64,000 nt of DNA from Nitrosomonas sp. (GCA_016703745.1 JADJBK010000006.1:992001-1056000), one strand, 5' to 3'. Numbered from the stretch's first letter, positions 27,043 through 35,794 are shown. Numbers and translations: made by a program. Notes: generated by a model from the letters alone, not told the origin.

Positions 27043-28125
27043 ATGATCTCTGTCATTCTCGTTAATTATCTGACCGCCCGGCATACACTCGACGCTGTCG
27101 CTTCCGTAGCCGCACAACAGGTTATTGACAAGCCCGAAATAATTGTCGTCGACAACAGCGTGAACGACTCCGAACATGCTCTGTTGAACGCGAAATTACC
27201 CGGTGAAGTCACGCATATCCGTAATCCGGAAAACACCGGCTTCGCCAGCGCCTGCAACCTGGCTTTCGCGCAGTCCAGCGGCGAATTCATATTGTTACTC
27301 AACCCAGATGCCCGCCTGCTGCCCGGCGCACTGTCCAAACTCGCTGACAGCCTGGCCAATCACCCGGATGCCGGGGCGGTCGGACCGCGCGTATACTGGG
27401 ACGATGGCTGCCAGTTTTTGATACCGCCGAGTATCTACCCATCGCTATCCGGCTTTTTCCGGGAAGCCGTTTCCAGAGCGATTCCGCGTTTGTCTGCATA
27501 TCCATCACTTCACGTCCGGAAAAAAGCATTGCGGGCCTGGACGTGCACCACCGCCATTCCAGTTGAAGCATTATCCGGCGGGCATATGCTGATCCGCCGC
27601 GAAGCAATTCTGCGCAGCGGTGGTTTATTTGACCCGCGTTTTTTTCTGTACTGGGAAGACACTGATCTGATGCGCCGTTTAAAGAAACGCGGCTACCGGC
27701 TTTATCTGGAACCCGGTGCGGGATGTCTGCATTATTATGAGCATTCGCACACCAAAGATGAACTGATCGCTCAAGGCTGGCCAGCTTATCAGCAAAAACA
27801 CCTGCACAGCGATAAACGCTTTCAGCTGATCAACGCACTCAATACGCGTCTGCCACCTGCCAAAGTGCCACACATTGAATCGATCCTTGCTAACCAGGAA
27901 AAACTGATTTTCCCGGTTCCCGTCGAACTGCGCAACGCCTGGTTGCTGGAAATCGGTGCATCACCACAGCTGATTCCTGCGGTAGGTTGCTTCGGCAGCG
28001 GTTCTGCGGCTGAAGTTGATGCATCCCTATTTCGGCGGCTACACGAAAAAACCTATTTTGCGCGCCTGTCCGCGCCAGTGCCCCGACCGGATCGAGTGTA
28101 TTACTGGCAGTGGCAAAGTTCATAG
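27043..28125 (+). CDS. Family 2 glycosyltransferase
   Basis: GT-A fold transferase of 360 residues. The nucleotide-sugar-binding strand IIVVDNSVND lies near residue 32, followed by ENTGFASACNLAF and the DxD-type metal site LLNPDARL at about residue 88. GGHMLIRREAI and FFLYWEDTDLMRRLKKRGYRL are typical of rhamnosyl/GT2 enzymes that build surface polysaccharide. Acceptor and sugar cannot be assigned. It stands alone, 105 bp after recN. Confidence 0.88.
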   Translation: MISVILVNYLTARHTLDAVASVAAQQVIDKPEIIVVDNSVNDSEHALLNAKLPGEVTHIRNPENTGFASACNLAFAQSSGEFILLLNPDARLLPGALSKLADSLANHPDAGAVGPRVYWDDGCQFLIPPSIYPSLSGFFREAVSRAIPRLSAYPSLHVRKKALRAWTCTTAIPVEALSGGHMLIRREAILRSGGLFDPRFFLYWEDTDLMRRLKKRGYRLYLEPGAGCLHYYEHSHTKDELIAQGWPAYQQKHLHSDKRFQLINALNTRLPPAKVPHIESILANQEKLIFPVPVELRNAWLLEIGASPQLIPAVGCFGSGSAAEVDASLFRRLHEKTYFARLSAPVPRPDRVYYWQWQSS

Positions 28126-28247
28126 CTTTCAAGAAACAAATTTGATGGATTGTTCTTCCAACGTGACTACCCGCTCCATACCTTATCAACCTCCCCCATC
28201 GATTTCTTAAATTGCTTTTTGGGAGAAGTGCGCAACTGCCGCTATAG

Positions 28248-28610
28248 CTATTTTTTCTGCTTGAGCAGATCCTTCAGATTGGCAAACGGATTAAAAGTGG
28301 ATGCTGGCAAAGTAGAGTGATTATCAGCGCGCCCCATTGAGTCCTTGATCTTTGAGTGCTCATTCTCATGACAGTAAGTACACAGCAATTCCCAATTACT
28401 GCCATCCGGAGGGTTATCGTCATGATTGCTGTTTTTGTGATGAACTTCCAGTAGTTGCAAGTTTTTATGATCAAACACCCGCGCACAGCGACCACATATC
28501 CAGGGAAATAATTTCAAGGCTTGTTCCCGATAACCCTTGGCACGTTTTTCCGCATGTTGACGTGCCGCCAGAAGAGCAGCATCCAGTTTACTGATTTCTT
28601 TGTCGGTCAT
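28248..28610 (-). CDS. yajD: YajD-like HNH nuclease family protein
   Basis: A 120-residue protein with a zinc-finger HNH module: CGRCARVF, then LEVHHKNSNHDDNPPDGSNW, then LLCTYCHENEH. The spacing and the tail (NPFANLKDLL) match the small YajD family, whose physiological role is unclear. The first pair CxxC and the last CxxC hold the structural metal and the HH pair is the catalytic element. It is convergent with the glycosyltransferase gene. Confidence 0.88.
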   Translation of the reverse strand: MTDKEISKLDAALLAARQHAEKRAKGYREQALKLFPWICGRCARVFDHKNLQLLEVHHKNSNHDDNPPDGSNWELLCTYCHENEHSKIKDSMGRADNHSTLPASTFNPFANLKDLLKQKK

Positions 28611-29017
28611 TACAGCGCTCCTTTAGGTAAAGGTTTTCCTGATTAGTTTCGACCATTATTTGAGTGCTTCATATGCAAAACCCGCTCGCGCTCCTTCGCA
28701 ATACAAGCATCTCCAGCCATGTGGTCACTTCGCAGCAAACAAAGCCGCTTCACATTGTGCTTCTGTGCCATATTAACGTAGAAATTCATGCAAAAACAAA
28801 CCTGCCTGAAGCCGAATTTTATTCATCGCCATTGTCATTCTTCCATGATCTTGCTACGTTTTTTCGCAGCATCTGGATTTTACAAGATTTTCGAGAGAAG
28901 TAATTGATCAGGTTACTGTTTATCCGGCACGCCACTTGAAACACCGTTGCAGAAACGGGCGCAAGTATGCGTGCAATGATTTTTTATAGAACGCAGCTTT
29001 CATAAAGTAAATGTGGC
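28611..29017. other. Intergenic region with no gene found
   Basis: A plus-strand frame at 28664-28903 (79 codons) lacks a ribosome-binding site and shows no recognisable family; I treat it as non-coding. No stable-RNA fold or insertion-sequence end was recognised. Confidence 0.4.
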
Positions 29018-29278
29018 ATGGCCAATTATCAAGTGCGCCGCCAGTGGCCGATGCCATCCATTAATGATCTGGCTGAAATTATTCATAAGCGGCATCAGAG
29101 GAGACTCAGTGCCGAACAGTCTTTCGCCCGACGAAAAGTGGTTCTGGAGCAACCTGACGAAGTAGAACCAGTAAACTGTGACCGTAATCGATTGATAGTG
29201 AGTGCTTACGCGCTGACCCAGTCGCCATTGTTTCTGTTCGTCGTCTGCTATAGACGGTATTTGCAGCAAGATAACTGA
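29018..29278 (+). CDS. Unrecognised small ORF, doubtful
   Basis: An 86-codon frame beginning with ATG, rich in charged residues at the N-terminal half (MPSINDLAEIIHKRHQRR) and more hydrophobic at the end. There is no Shine-Dalgarno and no family I recognise. A longer antisense frame (29000-29365) starts with TTG and looks no better. It could be a degraded gene; its main value is to mark the only coding-like stretch in the 0.8 kb before the catalase. Confidence 0.2.
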   Translation: MANYQVRRQWPMPSINDLAEIIHKRHQRRLSAEQSFARRKVVLEQPDEVEPVNCDRNRLIVSAYALTQSPLFLFVVCYRRYLQQDN

Positions 29279-29289
29279 TACCACCTGAT

Positions 29290-29313
29290 TTGACGTAACT
29301 GAATTTATGTCAA
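29290..29313. promoter_or_regulatory. Inverted repeat upstream of catalase, possible operator
   Basis: The arms TTGAC and GTCAA are separated by 14 bp, about 110 bp before the catalase start. The left arm also fits a -35 box (TTGACG), with AATACT 17 bp later as a weak -10. A peroxide or iron regulator could bind here, but no consensus was matched. Confidence 0.25.
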
Positions 29314-29423
29314 ATACTAACCATTTATCATTATGGATATTCAGTCCGGCGCAGCTAAAATTCAATAAAGTTTACTAAGATGTGACCTGAACCAACGCAT
29401 TTATAACCCGGAATGCAAGGAGA

Positions 29424-30893
29424 ATGAAGATGAATGGCGAAAAGAAAAAGCTGACCACCACGGCTGGCGCACCGGTTGCGGATAACCAAAATGTGATGAC
29501 TGCTGGACCACGCGGCCCTCAGTTGCTGCAGGACATCTGGTTTCTGGAAAAACTTGCTCACTTTGACCGTGAGGTGATCCCGGAGCGCCGAATGCACGCA
29601 AAAGGCTCCGGCGCCTATGGCACGTTCACCGTGACGCATGACATCACAGAACACACCAGAGCAAAACTGTTCTCGCAGATCGGCAAAAAAGCCGAAGTTT
29701 TTGTGCGATTCTCAACAGTCGCCGGAGAACGTGGCGCTGCCGATGCGGAACGCGACATTCGCGGATTCGCTATCAAATTCTATACCGAGGAAGGCAACTG
29801 GGATCTTGTTGGCAATAATACGCCCGTTTTTTTTCTGCGCGACCCGCTCAAGTTTCCTGATCTCAATCACGCCGTGAAACGCGACCCGAAGACCAATCTG
29901 CGCAGCGCGCAAAGCAACTGGGATTTCTGGACACTCCTGCCCGAAGCGTTACACCAGATCACCATCACCATGAGTGACCGAGGCATTCCATTTTCGTATC
30001 GCCACATGCATGGCTTTGGCAGCCACACCTTCAGCCTGATCAATGGTGAGGGCAAACGAAGCTGGGTGAAATTTCATCTCAAGACCCGGCAGGGCATCCG
30101 CTGCCTCACTGATCTGGAAGCCGAGCAACGCATTGGCAGGGATCGCGAAAGCCATCAGCGGGATCTGTTCGACAGCATCGAAAAAGGTGATTTCCCTAAA
30201 TGGGACATGAAAATTCAAATCATGACCGAGGAGCAAGCCCAACATGCGCCATTCAATCCATTCGACCTGACTAAAGTATGGCCGCACAAGGACTATCCGC
30301 TCATGGATGCAGGTACGCTGGAACTGAATCGTAATCCGGAAAATTATTTTGCCGAAGTCGAGCAATCCGCATTTAATCCGGCAAATGTCGTTCCCGGGAT
30401 TGGCTTCTCGCCGGACAAGATGCTCCAGGGGCGCCTTTTTTCCTATGGCGATGCGCAGCGTTACCGTCTCGGCGTGAACCATCATCAGATTCCGGTCAAT
30501 CATCCGCAGTGTCCTTACCATGCTTTCCATCGTGACGGTCAGATGCGGATCGACGGCAATTATGCCGGAACGATTGGTTACGAACCCAATAGTTACGGAG
30601 AATGGCAGGAACAGCCGAACGCCAAAGAGCCGCCACTTGGGCTCGATGGTGCAGCTGATCACTGGAATCACCGTGAAGATGACGATGATTACTATTCTCA
30701 GCCCGGCAACCTGTTCCGGCTGATGAATTCCGAACAGCGACAGACTCTCTCCGAAAACACTGCCCGCGCAATGAACGGTGTACCCGAAGCAATCCAGCTA
30801 CGCCATATCGCCAACTGTCTGAAAGCTGATTCGGCTTATGGCGAAGGCGTTGCCCAAGCGCTGGGTATTGCCATCGGTGGCATCAGGAAATAA
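29424..30893 (+). CDS. katA: Monofunctional heme catalase (clade 3)
   Basis: Degrades hydrogen peroxide. The distal-side catalytic histidine lies in ERRMHAKGSGAYGTF (H58), the asparagine in LVGNNTPVFFLRDP, and the proximal heme-ligand tyrosine in RLFSYGDAQRYRLG. The 489 residues are the size of small-subunit clade 3 enzymes. There is no signal peptide, so it is cytoplasmic. A GCAAGGAGA ribosome-binding site precedes the ATG at 29424 (a second ATG follows at 29430). It is a single-gene unit. Confidence 0.96.
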   Translation: MKMNGEKKKLTTTAGAPVADNQNVMTAGPRGPQLLQDIWFLEKLAHFDREVIPERRMHAKGSGAYGTFTVTHDITEHTRAKLFSQIGKKAEVFVRFSTVAGERGAADAERDIRGFAIKFYTEEGNWDLVGNNTPVFFLRDPLKFPDLNHAVKRDPKTNLRSAQSNWDFWTLLPEALHQITITMSDRGIPFSYRHMHGFGSHTFSLINGEGKRSWVKFHLKTRQGIRCLTDLEAEQRIGRDRESHQRDLFDSIEKGDFPKWDMKIQIMTEEQAQHAPFNPFDLTKVWPHKDYPLMDAGTLELNRNPENYFAEVEQSAFNPANVVPGIGFSPDKMLQGRLFSYGDAQRYRLGVNHHQIPVNHPQCPYHAFHRDGQMRIDGNYAGTIGYEPNSYGEWQEQPNAKEPPLGLDGAADHWNHREDDDDYYSQPGNLFRLMNSEQRQTLSENTARAMNGVPEAIQLRHIANCLKADSAYGEGVAQALGIAIGGIRK

Positions 30894-30908
30894 TCTGCGA
30901 ACGCAAAG

Positions 30909-30945
30909 TTTACGGTGACACGTTTACGGTGCATTTACGGTGACA
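30909..30945 (+). repeat. Three short TTTACGGTG direct repeats
   Basis: Three copies of TTTACGGTG occur within about 37 bp just after the catalase stop codon, the spacing being 13-14 bp. They lie between katA and the group II intron remnant. Function unknown; possibly replication slippage. Confidence 0.6.
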
Positions 30946-31019
30946 GTAACAGTAATGACTTGCCGTGAGCCTAAAGCGAAGAAGCGCATGCCCAAAAGAA
31001 AGGAAAAGGGTTGAGATGA

Positions 31020-31351
31020 ATATATTTGGCAAACTGGATGCGCAGGCATATGCGTAAATACTTCTGGCAACGCTGGCACAACCGTAAAGGTCGACAAAAT
31101 GCACTGCGGCGGCTTGATGCCAAATCTTATCATTTGAGGCAAGCCAGTAATTCGGTTGGTGTCTGGCGTTTGGCCCGTTGCCCTATGTTGCAAACGGTAC
31201 TGAACAAAAGCAGGTTGAAACGTTGGGGACCATGGGTTCCATCAGATTTCGTGACATTGTAAGTCACCAGGTTCAACCGCCGGATGCGGAAAACCGCATG
31301 TCTGGTGGTGTGGGAGAGGTGATGGGCGCAATCCCGTCACCCCAACCCGAT
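31020..31351 (+). mobile_element. 5'-truncated group II intron, 3' end retained
   Basis: The segment holds the last part of an intron-encoded maturase, then RNA domains V and VI, then a 3' terminus of the ACCCGAT type. Domain V (31276-31309) is 34 nt, with an outer helix ACCGCCGGA/TCTGGTGGT, a 2-nt bulge (GT) and an inner TGCGG-AAAA-CCGCA hairpin, the canonical layout. Domain VI (31318-31341) is a 9-bp stem GGTGATGGG/CCCGTCACC. The terminal sequence and location after a gene end resemble bacterial class C introns. More than four fifths of the element is missing at the 5' side. Confidence 0.85.
31026..31262 (+). pseudogene. Group II intron maturase, C-terminal fragment
   Basis: Only the last 78 residues of a reverse transcriptase/maturase remain, of a usual 400 or more. 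The visible piece is the C-terminal thumb/X-domain tail: NWMRRHMRKYFWQRW followed by GVWRLARCPMLQTVLN, a signature of these proteins. The frame is closed by a stop at 31017-31019 and the only available start is TTG, so it is not an independent gene. Confidence 0.82.
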
Positions 31352-31536
31352 CCCATTTCTGCCACTCTGCCATTCCCGTCAATCCCGTCAATCCCGGCTA
31401 TTACATCACCACCTCTTCACCTCCTTCTCATCACACTCTCTCTATCAATGCTAACATTCGATTAAACCTGAAAACTGCTTTTAGGTTAAAACAATACGAG
31501 TCCTTTACAAATCATGACCTGCCTCCCATTTTCTTC

Positions 31537-32148
31537 ATGAACAAAGCTTTTATCAGGGAATCCGACCAGCCGGATGACGGCGATGAGGATGTAGTATTAC
31601 CGCTACCACCTGGTGGCAAAAATTACATGACGCCGAATGGGTACACCCGCCTGGCGGCGGAATATCGCTGGCTGCTCGACCAGGAGCGTCCCGAGGTGAC
31701 GGCAATCGTCTCCTGGGCAGCCGGTAATGGGGATCGCTCCGAAAATGGCGATTATATCTATGGCAAAAAGCGGCTGCGGGAGATCGATCGCCGCTTGCGT
31801 TTTTTGTCGAAACGGCTGGATTGCGCGGAGGTGGTTGATCCGGCCGCGCCGCGCGACGACTGTCAGCGCATCTTTTTTGGGGCAACGGTGTGTTTTGCCA
31901 ATCAGGCCGGTGAGGAAAAAACGGTTTCGATCGTGGGGGTGGATGAAATCGATCCGTTCAAAGGTTATATCAGCTGGATATCACCGGTCGCCCGTGCCTT
32001 CCTCTCCGCGCAGGAAGGGGATACAGTCACGCTACGCACGCCCGGCGGCGTTGAGGAACTGGACATCCTGTCCGTCCATTACCGCACGATCCCGATGGAA
32101 CCCTTCAGCCCGCCTTCTTCATCAGGCAGCAAGCCAGAAAACAGTTGA
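31537..32148 (+). CDS. greB: Transcript cleavage factor GreB
   Basis: Rescues backtracked RNA polymerase by stimulating transcript cleavage. The N-terminal coiled coil (about 35-105) carries the GDRSENGDYIYGKKRLREIDRR tip region with the acidic pair, split here by the loop, and the C-terminal FKBP-like domain has IVGVDEIDPFKGYISWISPVARA. At 203 residues it is longer than usual: about 30 extra N-terminal residues and a Ser/Pro-rich tail. No strong ribosome-binding site precedes the ATG. A second copy of its 3' end lies at 33227-33331. Confidence 0.94.
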   Translation: MNKAFIRESDQPDDGDEDVVLPLPPGGKNYMTPNGYTRLAAEYRWLLDQERPEVTAIVSWAAGNGDRSENGDYIYGKKRLREIDRRLRFLSKRLDCAEVVDPAAPRDDCQRIFFGATVCFANQAGEEKTVSIVGVDEIDPFKGYISWISPVARAFLSAQEGDTVTLRTPGGVEELDILSVHYRTIPMEPFSPPSSSGSKPENS

Positions 32149-32208
32149 CATGGCAGATGCTTTCTGAATATAACACCAGCTTGTCGAAGCTTTTTTAGGA
32201 GAATGACC

Positions 32209-33072
32209 ATGAATAACGCTCGTAGATTACTCATCGCTTTTGTATTGTCGGTTTTTTATGGGCCAATGCCCATGGCCATGGCGAGCGATACGGCTGATTC
32301 ATCCTTCAATTTTCAAGATGCAGCAACAGTAACGGAGGGGGTTGCGCAGATTACCGCTGCACTTAAAGCCCAGGGAATGCAGATTGTCCGTGTCATCGAT
32401 CACGCAGCCGCAGCGGCGGAGCTGTCTTTGCCGCTACGCCCGACCACCGTTATCCTGTTCACCGATCCAAAGGTCGATACACGCCTTATTCAGCGCAGTC
32501 AGACCACCGCCATCGATCTGCCACAGAAGATTCTTGTCTGGGAGGCCGCGTCCGGGGAGATTCAATTGAGCTATAACCCGTCGGGATATCTCGCCGATCG
32601 GCATCGGATCGTGCCGCGCGATCAACTCCTGCGCCGGGTGACTGAGCGATTGAGCCAATTCGGTCCGGTCGAAGATGGCCTGGTGAGCGTTGAGAGTCGC
32701 CAATCGGTCGAAGCTACAGTCGTCACGTTGCGTACTTTGCTCGCGGAATCCGGATTTGGCGTCTTGCCGACCATCGACCATCAGGCGATTGCCCAGACCG
32801 CGCATCAACGACGTCTGCGTCCGACGCAACTCCTGATATTCGGTAATCCAACTGTCGGTACCCGGCTGATGCAAAACCGGCAGACCATCGGCATTGATCT
32901 GCCGCTCAAGTTTCTGATCTGGGAAGACCGGCAGGGCAAAGTCTTCATCACTTACAACGATCCACAGTTTATTGGCAGCCGTCATAATATTCAGGGACTT
33001 GATGAAATACTTGCGAATATCGCCCGTGCCCTGGCCAACTTTGCCAGCCAGGCAGCACAGCCCGCGCCTTGA
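32209..33072 (+). CDS. Exported protein with two DUF302 domains
   Basis: Start chosen at ATG 32209, 7 bp after AGGAGA; an ATG at 32203 would abut the ribosome-binding site. A signal peptide (LLIAFVLSVFYGPMPMAMA) is followed by two tandem DUF302 modules at about 50-150 and 165-275. Each shows the same phrase: PTTVILFTDPKVDTRL...IDLPQKILVWE in the first and PTQLLIFGNPTVGTRL...IDLPLKFLIWE in the second. The function of DUF302 is not established. Most family members have one copy, so this is an internal duplication. A periplasmic location is inferred. Confidence 0.82.
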   Translation: MNNARRLLIAFVLSVFYGPMPMAMASDTADSSFNFQDAATVTEGVAQITAALKAQGMQIVRVIDHAAAAAELSLPLRPTTVILFTDPKVDTRLIQRSQTTAIDLPQKILVWEAASGEIQLSYNPSGYLADRHRIVPRDQLLRRVTERLSQFGPVEDGLVSVESRQSVEATVVTLRTLLAESGFGVLPTIDHQAIAQTAHQRRLRPTQLLIFGNPTVGTRLMQNRQTIGIDLPLKFLIWEDRQGKVFITYNDPQFIGSRHNIQGLDEILANIARALANFASQAAQPAP

Positions 33073-33114
33073 ACGGGCGGGTTCAGTTTCAGGGGCGGTA
33101 GAGCAGCCTGCTCG

Positions 33115-33228
33115 TTACTTTTTTCTGGCGCGTGGGCGCGCCAGATCATAGGTTTTAGCCAAATACTGAAAATCCAGATGGGTATAAACCTGTGTGCTGC
33201 AGATGCTGGCATGACCATCCAACGACAT
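33115..33228 (-). pseudogene. xerC: 3' fragment of a XerC-type tyrosine recombinase gene
   Basis: Read on the minus strand, about 36 codons give GHASICSTQVYTHLDFQYLAK followed by a basic tail and TAA at 33115-33117. This is the XerC C-terminus, including the catalytic tyrosine in STQVYTH and the GHAS histidine (the usual LGHAS leucine-glycine is here LDGHAS). Everything upstream of this point is replaced at about 33226 by the end of a greB copy. No complete xerC lies in the window. Confidence 0.85.
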
Positions 33229-33331
33229 TGAGGAACGGGACATCCTGTCTGTCCGTTACCGCACAATCTCAGTGGAATCCTTCAGCCCGCCGTCATCATC
33301 CGGCGGGAAACACAAAAACAACCAGGCGTAA
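33227..33331 (+). pseudogene. greB: 3' fragment of a second greB copy
   Basis: Reading ATT GAG GAA ... TAA in frame gives IEERDILSVRYRTISVESF and a Ser/Gly tail, which parallels VEELDILSVHYRTIPMEPF at the end of the intact greB 1.1 kb upstream. Only about 34 codons survive. Synonymous and non-synonymous differences show it is an old duplicate. It begins exactly where the xerC fragment stops. Confidence 0.85.
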
Positions 33332-33342
33332 TTTCCGGTCTT

Positions 33343-34071
33343 TTATTTGGTCTTGGCTGGCTGCTGATCAAGCCGCTTTTCAATTTCCGCCAGTGGAATC
33401 ATTCCAGAGACAATCGAGCCATCTGCAAAAATCAGGGTGGGCGTGCCGGTGACGCGATGCTGTTGACCGGATTCGAGAATGGTTTTCAACGGAGTTTCGC
33501 ATTCCCCGGCTTTAGGCTTGACCGCTCTGAGCATGAAATCATCCCATGCCTTGACGCGATCCGGTGCACACCAGATCGCCGTAGCGGTATCCATCGAACC
33601 ATTCAGAATCGGGTATACCAAAGTGTGAATGGTGATGTTCTCAGCCTGGGCCAGCTCTGCCTCCAGTTTTTTGCAATAAGGACAATTCGGGTCGGAATAG
33701 ACGACCAAACTACGCTCCCCTTTGCCCTTGACAGTTTTGAGGGCATGCTGCAGCGGCAGGGAATCGATGGCGATACGGCGTGCGTCGCGGATTTGCTGCA
33801 TGCGCTCACTGGTCAGGCTGTTGCGGGTTTTGGTATCAACCATGTGCCCCATGAAAAAATAATCAGCTTTTTCATCGGTATAAAAAACCTCGCCACCGAT
33901 GACCACTTCGTACAACCCCTGATAGGGCGTTTGGGTCAGGCTTTCAATTTCACTGCCCGGGAAGTGCGCCTGCAGCGCTTTCCTCAGATTTGCTTCATTC
34001 GCAATGGCAGATCCACTCATCAGCAAACCAAAGAGCACAAACAGGGCAAATAAACGCAACGATAATGACAT
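33343..34071 (-). CDS. dsbC: Thiol:disulfide interchange protein DsbC
   Basis: Periplasmic disulfide isomerase. A signal peptide ends near residue 25 (SGSAIA). The N-terminal dimerisation domain spans about 26-90. The thioredoxin domain contains the CPYC active site (residues 130-133, YSDPNCPYCKK) and the cis-proline loop VTGTPTLIFADG. The 242 residues match the family. It is followed on the same strand, about 80 bp upstream in gene order, by a UbiH-type gene. Confidence 0.95.
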   Translation of the reverse strand: MSLSLRLFALFVLFGLLMSGSAIANEANLRKALQAHFPGSEIESLTQTPYQGLYEVVIGGEVFYTDEKADYFFMGHMVDTKTRNSLTSERMQQIRDARRIAIDSLPLQHALKTVKGKGERSLVVYSDPNCPYCKKLEAELAQAENITIHTLVYPILNGSMDTATAIWCAPDRVKAWDDFMLRAVKPKAGECETPLKTILESGQQHRVTGTPTLIFADGSIVSGMIPLAEIEKRLDQQPAKTK

Positions 34072-34152
34072 AAAAATTCTCCAGGTAATGTCGAGTAAAA
34101 CGAATAAAGTAACGGGTAACTTAGTGTGATGCGAAATATTGCTGGTTAGTGC

Positions 34153-35322
34153 TTAGTTCAACGCATGCTGCATGAGCGTATTTTTTAATAATGGTATTCG
34201 ATTGGTCATTTCGAAACCCAGATTTCTTAACCGGATCAGGGTGGCCTGTTCACTGTCAAAAAGCTTCTGCAGGCCATCTGTTACCCATTGCATCGCGGCA
34301 ATATCCTGTTTGCGATGACGCGCGTAGTGCTGGAGGATTCGATATCCACCCCCACTACCGAGCCCGGCAAATTGTTCGAGGAGCAAAGCCAGTTCTCGTG
34401 CATCACGCAATCCCAGATTCACGCCCTGCCCTGCCAGCGGATGGATGCCATGCGCCGCATCGCCGATCAATACCACTCCAGGTTTGACCAATGATTTCAC
34501 TCGCACGGCACTCAGCGGAAAACCCGTTGCTTTCGTGATGAGCGATAATTTTCCCAGCGTATGGTTGGATGCAAGAGCAACCTGTTCGGCCAATGCATCA
34601 TCGGACAAACCAAGCAACGCCTCCGCCTTGAGCTGATTGGCCGACCAGACTATTGACACCCGTTTGTCAGGTAACGGTAGCAGGGCCAGAATGCCATCTC
34701 GCCGGAACCATTGATATGCGGTGTGATGGTGGGAATACTCAGTTTCAAAATTGGCGACGACACCCGTTTGAAAATAGGGTTGCCGCTCACTACGAATACC
34801 CGCCTGCTCCCGTACCCAGGAATTGACGCCATCCGCACCGACCACCAGCGAAGCCTGCAGACAGACGCCATCTGTCAGCGTGATTTCCGCATGGGAATGA
34901 TGCCACTCGATCGCCGCACATTGTGCGGGACAAAAAATGTGTACATGCCGGTCTGCAGCAGTCAATCTATCCCAAATGGCATGCTGCAGCTCACGGTTCT
35001 CGGCAATGAAGGCAAGCTCGGGCACACCACTCTCGTAGGCGCTGAATTCCAGCCTGGATGTCTGATCATCTCCATGTACCTGCATTTTATAAACCGGGGC
35101 AAGCCGCTTGTGCGGCAGTTGCTGCCATACCCCTATTTTTTGTAGAAATTCGGCACTGCCGGGGCTGATGGCGTAGATTCTGCTATCCCAATTATCATCA
35201 CCCGGGAGCGGTATCGGCGGTTTCGCTTCGATAATGGCAAGTTTCAGGCCGGTATGTCTCAACGCCGCCAGCAGGCTCGCCCCCACCAGCCCTCCTCCGA
35301 TTACGACAACATCAAATTTCAT
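34153..35322 (-). CDS. UbiH/UbiF/Coq6-family FAD-dependent hydroxylase
   Basis: Flavoprotein monooxygenase of ubiquinone ring hydroxylation. The dinucleotide-binding motif VVVIGGGLVGASLL is at the N-terminus, the DG-motif segment VVGADGVNSWVRE in the middle, and the second FAD motif GDAAHGIHPLAGQGVNLGLRD near residue 290. The exact ring position (C5, C6 or C1) cannot be told apart by motifs. I use ATG 35322, which starts directly before the FAD strand; ATG 35334 would add four residues. Together with coq7 it supports an aerobic ubiquinone pathway. Confidence 0.9.
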   Translation of the reverse strand: MKFDVVVIGGGLVGASLLAALRHTGLKLAIIEAKPPIPLPGDDNWDSRIYAISPGSAEFLQKIGVWQQLPHKRLAPVYKMQVHGDDQTSRLEFSAYESGVPELAFIAENRELQHAIWDRLTAADRHVHIFCPAQCAAIEWHHSHAEITLTDGVCLQASLVVGADGVNSWVREQAGIRSERQPYFQTGVVANFETEYSHHHTAYQWFRRDGILALLPLPDKRVSIVWSANQLKAEALLGLSDDALAEQVALASNHTLGKLSLITKATGFPLSAVRVKSLVKPGVVLIGDAAHGIHPLAGQGVNLGLRDARELALLLEQFAGLGSGGGYRILQHYARHRKQDIAAMQWVTDGLQKLFDSEQATLIRLRNLGFEMTNRIPLLKNTLMQHALN

Positions 35323-35368
35323 GATGGAATCCATTCCTGGTATTTAATCTGGCTGACAGGATAACGCA

Positions 35369-35794
35369 TTACTTCCAGCGTAACCACACGCGTAACTGCC
35401 TGAACGATTCAGGATCGATACCATCCGGCAGAATCACGACCGTGCGACGCTGAAGGTAACGATTGGTTTTCAGACAGAGCACCGTCAGATAAGGTGCCAC
35501 AAACGTACCGTTATCAATCACGTAATCCAGGCAATCATCTGACAGGAGACGCGCCTGACAGACGTGTTTACCTGTCAGGCGCAGGGCAACCACGGATTGC
35601 GCTGACCGCAACCAGGCATGACGCCATAAGGTATGACCAAGACTGCTCACTAACAGTACGATGGTGGCGATGGTGATCACCACCGGATAATTCTGGATTG
35701 CGGGTAAAATCGCCACCGCAGCAAAACTGTGTGCCATTACCATTATCCAGACAACCTGCCGGGACGGATAAAGTTGAACATTTAATTCAGACAA
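35369..35794 (-). CDS. ygfX: YgfX-like membrane protein
   Basis: A 141-residue protein with two closely spaced N-terminal transmembrane helices (about 18-35 and 38-55) and a soluble C-terminal part with RLTGKHVCQARLL and FRQLRVWLRW. This matches the YgfX (DUF1434) layout. In enterobacteria ygfX pairs with sdhE; no sdhE is adjacent here. The only start is TTG at 35794. Assignment rests on layout and C-terminal pattern, so moderate confidence. Confidence 0.7.
   Translation of the reverse strand: MSELNVQLYPSRQVVWIMVMAHSFAAVAILPAIQNYPVVITIATIVLLVSSLGHTLWRHAWLRSAQSVVALRLTGKHVCQARLLSDDCLDYVIDNGTFVAPYLTVLCLKTNRYLQRRTVVILPDGIDPESFRQLRVWLRWK

Noticed and set aside
29000..29365. Minus-strand frame of 121 codons opposite a small plus-strand frame, upstream of katA
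   Set aside because: It starts with TTG, has no ribosome-binding site, and shows no recognisable domain; it is probably chance.
33060..33082. Hairpin after the DUF302 gene as intrinsic terminator
   Set aside because: Stem of only four or five pairs (CCCG/CGGG) and no following T-run.
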